A stretch of 23,842 nucleotides of DNA. Source: Pseudomonadaceae bacterium UBA5811. GTDB taxonomy: Bacteria > Pseudomonadota > Gammaproteobacteria > Pseudomonadales > Pseudomonadaceae. This document shows positions 18,412-23,842 of this stretch, one piece after another (the first letter of the stretch is position 1; each line of letters begins with the position of its first letter). Location: NCBI GenBank assembly GCA_002417905.1, contig DIDB01000015.1, forward strand, positions 1 to 23,842. The letters are read 5' to 3'. The notes beneath the pieces are model-generated. The model had not been told where the DNA came from. It saw nothing but the letters and a program-made list of their open reading frames with translations, and did not search any database. The translations under genes were made by a program, and so were the position numbers.

Positions 18412-19056
18412 ATGGTAGCAACAACCCTCCAGAGCAAAATCAAAAACCTCGATAAATTCATCACCCTCTGCCATCGTCGCCGGTATGCGGCCAAAAGCAC
18501 CATCATTTATGCCGGAGACCATAGTGAAAGCCTGTTCCTGATTCTCAAAGGCTCCGTCACCATCCTGATTGAAGACAATGACGGCCGGGAAATCATCATT
18601 GCCTATCTCAATGCCGGAGACTTTTTGGGTGAAATGGGGTTATTTGATCTGGATGAACCTATCAGGGCACGCAGCGCCTGGGTCCGGGCCCGTACAGAAT
18701 GCGAAGTCGCCGAGCTGGCCTATACCAAGGTCTGGGAGCTTGCCCAGCAGGATCCGGAGATTCTCTATACCCTTGGCCGCCAGATGGCCGAACGGTTGCG
18801 CAATACAACCCGCAAGGTCAGCGACCTGGCTTTTCTGGATGTGACAGGCCGGGTAGCCCGCACCCTGCTGGAACTCTGCAAGCAACCAGATGCCATGACC
18901 CATCCGGATGGCATGCAGATCAAGATCACCCGGCAGGAAATCGGCCGCATCGTTGGCTGTTCCCGGGAAATGGTTGGCCGCGTCCTGAAAGGACTGGAGG
19001 AGCAGGGACTGGTCAGCGTCAAGGGGAAAACCATGGTTGTTTTTGGAACCCGCTAA
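18412..19056 (+). CDS. crp: cAMP-activated global regulator CRP (Vfr type)
   Basis: Dimeric regulator that binds cAMP and then DNA. The 214 residues equal Pseudomonas Vfr and match it almost throughout: [33 protein letters not shown], and an identical run from [15 protein letters not shown] onward apart from a few changes. The cyclic-nucleotide domain shows FLGEMGLF and RSAWVRA, the Glu, Arg and Ser contacts to cAMP. TT replaces the E. coli Thr-Ser pair in the central helix, as in Vfr. The helix-turn-helix is [20 protein letters not shown] near residues 170-190. ATG 18412 is preferred to an upstream ATG because it gives the Vfr N-terminus (MVA), though its ribosome-binding site is weak. It is convergent with trpC. 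Confidence 0.96.
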   Translation: MVATTLQSKIKNLDKFITLCHRRRYAAKSTIIYAGDHSESLFLILKGSVTILIEDNDGREIIIAYLNAGDFLGEMGLFDLDEPIRARSAWVRARTECEVAELAYTKVWELAQQDPEILYTLGRQMAERLRNTTRKVSDLAFLDVTGRVARTLLELCKQPDAMTHPDGMQIKITRQEIGRIVGCSREMVGRVLKGLEEQGLVSVKGKTMVVFGTR

Positions 19057-19093
19057 CGCTCCATCTCCACTCATGGGCCAAAATCTAAACGAC

Positions 19094-19112
19094 TACGGTA
19101 CAGCCCCGTACC
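19094..19112. terminator. Small hairpin between convergent crp and trpC
   Basis: GGTAC and GTACC (19097-19101 and 19108-19112), or alternatively TACGG and CCGTA (19094-19098 and 19106-19110), can form a short stem in the 63-base convergent gap. Both are only five pairs and lack a T run, so this is a weak candidate. Confidence 0.25.
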
Positions 19113-19119
19113 TGCCCGT

Positions 19120-19932
19120 TCATTTTCCAGCCTTCTGGGGGAAAAACAGCCGCTGCAATTCTGCACCAGGCTGCTCGGCCCGCATGAATGCCTCCCCGAC
19201 CAGAAAAGCATACACATCACTCAGCTCCAGCAGCTCAACATCAGCCCGGTTAGTGACCCCGCTTTCCGCAACCACAATCCGCCCGGCCGGAACCATGGGC
19301 AACAGATCCAAAGTATTTTCCAGCCGCACCTCAAAAGTATGCAGATTCCGGTTATTGATGCCTATCAGCGGTGTTTCCAGTCGCAAGGCCCGGTCCAACT
19401 CCTGGCTGTCATGCACTTCAACCAGCACATCCAGTCCCATGTCTGCCGCAACTGCAGCCAGCTCAGCCAGCTGGACATCATCCAGTGCTGCTGCGATCAG
19501 CAGAATACAGTCAGCCCCCAGCGCTCTCGATTCGATGATCTGGTAAGGATCAATCATGAAATCCTTGCGCAATACCGGCAGGGCGCAGGCAGCCCGGGCT
19601 TCCTGCAGATAGGCATCTGCCCCCTGAAAAAAATCCACATCAGTCAGGACCGACAGACACATTGCCCCGGCACTGGCATAACCTCTGGCTATTTCGGCTG
19701 GCCGGAAATCTTCCCGGATAACCCCCTTGCTGGGCGAGGCTTTCTTGATTTCCGCAATCACGGCCGGCTGTCTGGCCGCCACCTGCTGGCCAAGGGCTTT
19801 GGCAAAACCCCGGACCGGACCGGCCAAAATAGCCTGCTGCTCCAGCTCCTGAAGGGGGCAGACGGCCTTGCGCCCGGCTACTTCCTGGGCCTTGCGCAGA
19901 ATGATCTTCTCCAGAACCGTGGGGATGCTCAC
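19120..19932 (-). CDS. trpC: Indole-3-glycerol phosphate synthase TrpC
   Basis: Closes the indole ring in tryptophan synthesis, turning carboxyphenylamino-deoxyribulose phosphate into indole-3-glycerol phosphate. The 270-residue TIM barrel carries [12 protein letters not shown] (catalytic Lys near the start), [34 protein letters not shown] and VVAESGV, the complete active-site series. It is a stand-alone TrpC, not fused to TrpF as in E. coli. The start is GTG 19932, overlapping the trpD stop in a GTGA with AGGAG just upstream inside trpD. It is the last gene of the trpGDC unit. Confidence 0.97.
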   Translation of the reverse strand: MSIPTVLEKIILRKAQEVAGRKAVCPLQELEQQAILAGPVRGFAKALGQQVAARQPAVIAEIKKASPSKGVIREDFRPAEIARGYASAGAMCLSVLTDVDFFQGADAYLQEARAACALPVLRKDFMIDPYQIIESRALGADCILLIAAALDDVQLAELAAVAADMGLDVLVEVHDSQELDRALRLETPLIGINNRNLHTFEVRLENTLDLLPMVPAGRIVVAESGVTNRADVELLELSDVYAFLVGEAFMRAEQPGAELQRLFFPQKAGK

Positions 19933-20975
19933 GCCGGTGTCTCCTGCCTGAATACGGAAGTAAATGCGACCAGCTCATCAAGCTTCTCCAGAGCCAGCCC
20001 GGAATAAAGGGCGTCCTGAGCCATTTTCACCCCCTGCTGCAGGTGACTGGCCAGATCAGCAGCATACAGCGCTGCTCCGCTGTTCAGCATAATGATATCA
20101 GCGGCCCGTCGTCCTGCTTCAGTACGACGCTTGCCTAACGCATCACGGATTACAGCCAGGGATGCCCGGGCATCAGCAACAACCAGGCTATCCAGCGAAC
20201 ATGACTCAATGCCAAAATCCTCTGGCCGGACCGAATACTCCACTACGCAGCCATCCCGAAGCTCAGCAACATGGGTTGGCGCAGCCAGGCTGATCTCATC
20301 CAGCCCATCTTCCGCATGAACCACCAGTACATGCCGGCTGCCCAGCCTGGCCAGCACCTCAGCCAATGGCCGGCACAACCCACGGGCAAATACGCCCACC
20401 ACCTGATGACGCACTCCAGCCGGATTGGCCAGCGGCCCCAGAATATTGAACAGGGTGCGGATTCCCAGCTCACGGCGTACAGCGCCGACATGCCGCATGG
20501 CCTGATGATAGGCCGGGGCAAACATGAACCCCACGCCAAGACTGTCCACACAACGGACGACCTGGTCCGGCGCCAGGGGCAGATAAACGCCTGCAGCCTC
20601 CAGCACATCGGCACTACCACAATTGCCGGAAACAGCCCGGTTACCATGCTTGGCCACCTTGCCGCCCGCCGCCGCCACCACAAAAGCCGAAGCGGTGGAT
20701 ACATTGAAAATGTTCAGACCATCGCCACCGGTACCACAGGTATCCAGAACCTGCCCATCCGCAAAATGAACCGGCTCCGCCAGCTCGCGCATCACCAGGG
20801 CCGCCCCCACCAGCTCATCCAGGCTCTCGCCCTTCATTCGCAGCCCCATCAGCAGGGCACCCATCTGGGCTGCCGTCAACTGACCATCCAGCATCTGGTG
20901 CATGACAGACTGCATCTGTGCACAGTCCAGGCTTTCACCGGCAGCAATGCGGGCGAGCACGGCCCTGATCTGCAT
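19929..20975 (-). CDS. trpD: Anthranilate phosphoribosyltransferase TrpD
   Basis: Transfers phosphoribose from PRPP to anthranilate, the second step of the tryptophan branch. The 348 residues include the PRPP loop [20 protein letters not shown], the [21 protein letters not shown] segment, the conserved [11 protein letters not shown] and the [10 protein letters not shown] motif, in normal order and spacing. It is stand-alone, not fused to TrpG. GGAGG (20985-20989) lies nine bases before ATG 20975. The ATG shares one base with the trpG stop (TGATG), so translation is coupled to trpG, and the stop overlaps trpC. Confidence 0.97.
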   Translation of the reverse strand: MQIRAVLARIAAGESLDCAQMQSVMHQMLDGQLTAAQMGALLMGLRMKGESLDELVGAALVMRELAEPVHFADGQVLDTCGTGGDGLNIFNVSTASAFVVAAAGGKVAKHGNRAVSGNCGSADVLEAAGVYLPLAPDQVVRCVDSLGVGFMFAPAYHQAMRHVGAVRRELGIRTLFNILGPLANPAGVRHQVVGVFARGLCRPLAEVLARLGSRHVLVVHAEDGLDEISLAAPTHVAELRDGCVVEYSVRPEDFGIESCSLDSLVVADARASLAVIRDALGKRRTEAGRRAADIIMLNSGAALYAADLASHLQQGVKMAQDALYSGLALEKLDELVAFTSVFRQETPA

Positions 20976-21568
20976 CAGCGCACACCTCCAGTCTGGCGGA
21001 GGAAGTTGGCCAGCAACTCATGACCCTGCTCGCTCAGGATCGACTCCGGATGAAACTGCACCCCTTCGACATTCAGGGTACGGTGACGCAGCCCCATGAT
21101 CTCATCCATCTGTCCATCATCCCGCTGCGTCCAGGCTGTAATCTCCAGGCAATCCGGCAGCGTCTCCCGCCTCACCACCAGCGAGTGATAACGGGTCACT
21201 GTTAACGGGTTATGCAATCCGGCAAAAACCCCAAAATCATGGTGCCAGACCGGGCTGGTCTTGCCATGCATGGCCTGGCGGGCCCGGACCACCTCACCAC
21301 CAAAGGCCTGGCCAATTCCCTGATGGCCAAGGCAGATCCCCAGAACAGGCAGCCGGCCAGCAAAATGCCGGATGGCCGCCAGCGAAATTCCGGCCTCATC
21401 CGGCGTACAGGGACCGGGAGAAATCACCAGCTGCTCTGGCTGCAAGGCTTCAATGTCCTCCAGAGTGACCTCATCATTACGGACCACCTGCACTTCGGCA
21501 CCCAGCTCACCCAGATACTGGACCACGTTATAAGTGAAAGAGTCGTAGTTATCGATCATCAGCAGCAT
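20975..21568 (-). CDS. trpG: Anthranilate synthase glutamine amidotransferase subunit TrpG
   Basis: Supplies ammonia from glutamine to TrpE for anthranilate synthesis. The 197-residue class I amidotransferase has [11 protein letters not shown], the oxyanion-side [10 protein letters not shown], the nucleophile Cys79 in GICLGHQ, and His173-Glu175 in QFHPES. The TrpE partner is not nearby, as in Pseudomonas, where trpE lies elsewhere. A paralogue (PabA) role is possible because TrpG and PabA are often shared, but linkage to trpD and trpC favours tryptophan. ATG 21568 begins at the expected [11 protein letters not shown]; the ribosome-binding site is modest. The leader upstream has attenuator-like features. 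Confidence 0.97.
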   Translation of the reverse strand: MLLMIDNYDSFTYNVVQYLGELGAEVQVVRNDEVTLEDIEALQPEQLVISPGPCTPDEAGISLAAIRHFAGRLPVLGICLGHQGIGQAFGGEVVRARQAMHGKTSPVWHHDFGVFAGLHNPLTVTRYHSLVVRRETLPDCLEITAWTQRDDGQMDEIMGLRHRTLNVEGVQFHPESILSEQGHELLANFLRQTGGVR

Positions 21569-21692
21569 ATTGCATCCAACCTGTTAAGCCTTGCCAATTC
21601 GCCAACATCCCGCCCTGCCCTGCCTTATCAGACCAGCACTGCTGCCTGAGTGTCTGATTTGAGGTGCTGGCGGCATTATCCCAGCATTCCAT
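21549..21692 (-). CDS. Possible Trp-rich leader peptide ORF before trpG
   Basis: An ATG at 21692 opens a 47-codon frame that ends at 21549, overlapping the trpG start in another frame. It contains four tryptophans (positions 4, 20, 33 and 39), far above the usual share of a little over one per cent, and two are preceded by Cys. Its second Trp codon lies in the overlap of the two alternative stems. Against it, there is no Shine-Dalgarno before the ATG and no adjacent Trp codons. The Trp excess may be chance from GG-rich sequence, so the call is weak. Confidence 0.25.
   Translation of the reverse strand: MECWDNAASTSNQTLRQQCWSDKAGQGGMLANWQGLTGWMQYAADDR
21627..21670 (-). promoter_or_regulatory. 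Possible attenuator-like leader element upstream of trpG
   Basis: Read on the transcript strand, CCAGCAC (21670-21664) can pair with GTGCTGG (21639-21633), and ATCAGAC (21658-21652) with GTCTGAT (21633-21627). The pairs interleave and share base 21633, so they cannot both form as a nested structure, and no loop remains for a pseudoknot. It lies 59 to 102 bases before the trpG start and overlaps a Trp-rich small frame. No T run follows. Confidence 0.35.
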
Positions 21693-21816
21693 GGACACGC
21701 AATGCCCGGCCAGCTTCCCGGCAGGCTTTCCCCTTTCCAGCTCCCGTTCAGCCTGAATTAAGCCCGATGAACTGAGATAAGCGTCACAGTATTCTTACCC
21801 GACAGGGAGCTTTACA

Positions 21817-22545
21817 GTGAATGTGCTGTGGTTGATATTGATGTGCTTTGCCGGACTGCTGATGGCCTGGGCAGAGGCCAGAGCCTCCGGACAAGATCGC
21901 TATCCCAACATTCCCGAGCCTATGGTGTTTGACATGATGCGCCTGCTGGGCGCCCACAAGGGGGAGTTCGAAACCAATGCATTTGGCAGCACACCGCTCT
22001 CCGGCCCGGATCATGGTGTCAGCTGGGCACCGGAAATGGAATATGCCTTTATGGATGGCATGGCTGTCGAATTCGAATTTCCCTTTGAAAACGAATGGCT
22101 GGCTGAATACAAGCTGGGCCTGCAGGCTACCCTGGGCAGCTTCAATGGAGGGCGCAGCGCCCATGGTGTCCAGTACATGGGCATCTATGACCGGACGGGC
22201 CACACCTGGCGCAATACCCTGGTCTACCTGCTGGGCCACCGCTTTAACGGACAGTGGAGCACTATGAACATGCTGGGCATGGCCGATATCAGTCTGGCCA
22301 GGGCCGACCAGCGCAATGGCCTGATTCTCAACCACTCAACCTTCTACAACCTGACAGAACAGACTGTACTGGGCATCGAAATCAACTATCAGGATGGCTA
22401 CCAAGGCCACCTGCTGGTCATGCCCCAGATTCATCAGGAGCTGGGCCAGCAGATCAATCTCCAGCTGGGTATCGGCGCCAACAAAAACCACCACGAATCC
22501 TCCACCTACCCCGAAGTGGGCCTGCGGTTGGTACGCCAGTTCTAA
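21817..22545 (+). CDS. Uncharacterised secreted protein, probable outer-membrane beta-barrel
   Basis: I do not recognise this 242-residue protein with certainty. It has an N-terminal hydrophobic segment (about 3-18) with AEARA as a likely signal cleavage site. The mature part begins with a proline-rich stretch, PNIPEPM, followed by FDMMRLLGAHKGEFE. The rest is a run of alternating polar and hydrophobic stretches, such as MAVEFEFPFE, YKLGLQATLGSF and INLQLGIGAN. It ends LRLVRQF, a terminal Phe as in outer-membrane barrels. GTG 21817 is chosen because AGGGAG (21804-21809) lies seven bases upstream; no ATG is in frame nearby. It is divergent from trpG and monocistronic, so context offers no function. 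A small transport or scaffolding barrel is a guess. Confidence 0.65.
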   Translation: MNVLWLILMCFAGLLMAWAEARASGQDRYPNIPEPMVFDMMRLLGAHKGEFETNAFGSTPLSGPDHGVSWAPEMEYAFMDGMAVEFEFPFENEWLAEYKLGLQATLGSFNGGRSAHGVQYMGIYDRTGHTWRNTLVYLLGHRFNGQWSTMNMLGMADISLARADQRNGLILNHSTFYNLTEQTVLGIEINYQDGYQGHLLVMPQIHQELGQQINLQLGIGANKNHHESSTYPEVGLRLVRQF

Positions 22546-22561
22546 GCAGCACGGCCAGCGC

Positions 22562-22603
22562 GGATTATCCACCAAAGCTGTGGATAATCCTGTGCAAAAG
22601 CAC
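22562..22603. repeat. Perfect 11-base inverted repeat with a DnaA box, plus a small adjacent hairpin
   Basis: GGATTATCCAC (22562-22572) and GTGGATAATCC (22580-22590) are perfect inverted repeats around CAAAGCT. The right arm contains TTATCCACA, the DnaA-box consensus, on the minus strand (22579-22587); the left arm gives TTATCCACC, one mismatch, on the plus strand. A second stem, GTGC-AAAA-GCAC, follows at 22592-22603. It begins 17 bases after the stop of the preceding gene, so it may simply be its transcript end. No T run follows directly. Confidence 0.6.
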
Positions 22604-22620
22604 CAGACAGCGTCATCCGA

Positions 22621-22660
22621 AATCTGGCCGGGCGGGCCTGCAAACAGATTGAGCGTTTTT
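22621..22660 (+). terminator. Possible intrinsic terminator of the 21817 gene
   Basis: AATCTG (22621-22626) pairs with CAGATT (22645-22650), with GCC and GGC pairing inside, and six T residues lie at 22655-22660. The four-base gap before the T run and internal bulges make it imperfect. It is about 75 bases after the stop codon. Confidence 0.35.
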
Positions 22661-22825
22661 TAGACACCTCAACCAACTGCAAAATCAGCAGCCTGCTCCC
22701 GCAGCTCCTGTGCCCGAAAGAACTGGAAAGCCCACTTTACATGGCCAATGGAGTATGCCTTAGCCTGATGTGCGAACCTCCAGAAACAATCGTCCTCAAG
22801 GTACCAATCAGGCAAAGCCTGTTAC

Positions 22826-23224
22826 TCAATGAATGATCAGCCGTGCACGATTTTTTTCCAGCAGAGCCTTGCCAATACCCTTGACCTCCAGCAGCTGATC
22901 CACCGAAGTGAAAGAACCATGGGCCTCACGGTAGGCCACAATGGCCCTGGCTTTAGCCACACCAATTCCTGACAGGGACTCCAGCTCGGCCTGACTGGCC
23001 GTATTCAGATTGACGGCTGCCGTACCCGTCACCGGCTTGCCGGTAACGGCAGCTGGCGTGGCCGCCACCGCAGAAGCGGCCTCCACAGTGGTTTGGGCAG
23101 GTGCTACAGGTGCAGTGGCAACAGGCTCTGCAACCGGAGAAGCAGTCTGATCTTCTGCCAGGGCATATGCCGGAATGGCCAGCGTCGACAGCAACACCGT
23201 CATGGATAACAGGGACTTGAGCAT
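22826..23224 (-). CDS. ComEA-like helix-hairpin-helix DNA-binding protein
   Basis: A 132-residue secreted protein. Residues 1-22 are a signal peptide ending YALA. A low-complexity linker rich in Ala, Val, Pro and Thr runs from about 28 to 68. The ComEA-type tandem helix-hairpin-helix follows (about 70-131), with NLNTASQAELESLSGIGVAK and VDQLLEVKGIGKALLEKNR, the two GIG hairpins that grip the DNA backbone. ComEA proteins bind incoming DNA in the periplasm during natural transformation, but many proteobacteria carry such small proteins without proven competence. AAAAGGA (23233-23239) lies eight bases before ATG 23224; the frame extends further upstream, where a signal peptide would be lost. rlmB lies upstream in the same direction, 225 bases away. 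Confidence 0.88.
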   Translation of the reverse strand: MLKSLLSMTVLLSTLAIPAYALAEDQTASPVAEPVATAPVAPAQTTVEAASAVAATPAAVTGKPVTGTAAVNLNTASQAELESLSGIGVAKARAIVAYREAHGSFTSVDQLLEVKGIGKALLEKNRARLIIH

Positions 23225-23449
23225 GAGCAAAATCCTTTTAAGTCGGTAACAATGCAGAACATAGCTGCCTCTGCTCCGCTTTCCATGGCAGTCGTGCAAT
23301 TTGTGAGCAATTCATCGTTTCAGGATGGACCTCACTGACGCTCCCGGGCGTACTGCGGGTTTTATACCTTTTTGCCAGCATCCCGGATCAGCGACCCTGC
23401 CATCAGGAAGATCGGCCCTCTTTCTGAACAAGTACCGGCATCGAAGAAT

Positions 23450-23842
23450 TCATACCGGTGCCAGAGGCAGCATCTGGCGCTGCCGTACAGCCTCAAACAG
23501 GCAGATTCCGGTAGCCACGGAAACATTCAGGCTGCTGACTGTTCCGGACATGGGCAGATTGACCAGATAATCACAATGCTCGCGGGTCAGGCGGCGCAGC
23601 CCCTTGCCCTCAGCCCCCATTACCAGCGCCAGCGGGCCGCGCAGATCCTGCTCGTACAGGGAAACCGGTGACTCACCCGCTGTACCTGCAATCCAGATCC
23701 CCTGGTGTTTCAGTTTTTCCAGGGTACGGGCCAGATTGGTTACAGCCACCAGCGGTACCACTTCTGCCGCACCACAAGCCACTTTCCGGACCGTTGCATT
23801 CAGGGAAGCCGAGCGGTCTTTTGGAATAATGACGGCCCGGAC
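23450..23842 (-). CDS. rlmB: 23S rRNA guanosine-2251 2'-O-methyltransferase RlmB, 5' end missing
   Basis: Methylates the ribose of G2251 in the peptidyl-transferase region of 23S rRNA, using S-adenosylmethionine. Only the last 130 codons are visible; the frame is open to the window edge. What is seen is the SPOUT methyltransferase domain with all of its conserved motifs: [10 protein letters not shown] (motif 1), [20 protein letters not shown] (motif 2) and [19 protein letters not shown] (motif 3), whose knot binds the cofactor. The upstream codons read [20 protein letters not shown], which aligns directly with E. coli RlmB. The gene usually lies downstream of rnr, which would be outside this window. 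Confidence 0.95.
   Translation of the reverse strand, partial: VRAVIIPKDRSASLNATVRKVACGAAEVVPLVAVTNLARTLEKLKHQGIWIAGTAGESPVSLYEQDLRGPLALVMGAEGKGLRRLTREHCDYLVNLPMSGTVSSLNVSVATGICLFEAVRQRQMLPLAPV

Noticed and set aside
20271..21023. 250-codon plus-strand frame opposite trpD and trpG
   Set aside because: Antisense to two certain trp genes; His/Gln-rich shadow composition.
21627..21670. H-type pseudoknot in the trpG leader
   Set aside because: The two stems share a base and leave no loop to cross the 7-pair first stem, so they are better read as mutually exclusive.

Overview
The window reads as ordinary core chromosome of a gammaproteobacterium close to Pseudomonas and relatives (Pseudomonadales/Oceanospirillales), with GC-rich genes (estimated by eye in the mid to upper 50s per cent) and clearly AT-richer spacers. 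The lineage call rests on four things: a 214-residue CRP that resembles Pseudomonas Vfr almost throughout; trpG-trpD-trpC lying tail-to-tail with that crp gene, the arrangement I know from Pseudomonas; an OprD-type porin; and a small cytochrome closely matching Pseudomonas cytochrome c551. I see no insertion sequence, prophage, CRISPR array, toxin-antitoxin pair, tRNA or rRNA.

Layout. (1) 1-3223: the 3' part of a UshA-type 5'-nucleotidase, an AT-rich spacer, then an OprD-family porin. (2) 3264-7421: a molybdenum locus. A stand-alone double-Mop molybdate-binding protein is divergent from modE-modA-modB-modC. The shared promoter region carries a candidate ModE operator and four TGTAGG elements. 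(3) 7906-11338: a five-gene cytochrome bd operon, cydP-cydA-cydB-cydX-ybgE, preceded by a near-consensus FNR/Anr box and closed by a strong intrinsic terminator. (4) 11783-13987: a type II NADH dehydrogenase (ndh) facing a beta-carbonic anhydrase. (5) 14258-16652: an MdtD-like efflux pump, divergent from a c551-type cytochrome, which faces a DUF192 lipoprotein. (6) 16867-19056: an HD-GYP protein (probable c-di-GMP phosphodiesterase) divergent from crp/vfr, with a second FNR/Anr-like box between them. (7) 19120-21568: translationally coupled trpG-trpD-trpC, with a possible attenuator in the leader. (8) 21817-23842: an unrecognised probable outer-membrane protein, a ComEA-like helix-hairpin-helix protein and the 3' part of rlmB.

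How the genes fit together. Ndh passes electrons to quinone and cytochrome bd passes them on to oxygen, so two blocks here form a short, non-proton-pumping respiratory chain suited to low oxygen. The FNR/Anr box before cyd fits that use. Molybdate import supplies molybdoenzymes, many of them used in anaerobic respiration, and the c551-type cytochrome commonly serves nitrite reductase or oxidases, although no nir genes are visible. Both second-messenger genes, HD-GYP (c-di-GMP) and Crp/Vfr (cAMP), share one intergenic region.

I did not find a convincing undescribed multi-gene system. The best leads are regulatory: the trpG leader with mutually exclusive stems and a Trp-rich small ORF, the two FNR/Anr-like boxes, the Mo-locus operator array, and a perfect inverted repeat containing a consensus DnaA box. 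The least explained gene is at 21817-22545.
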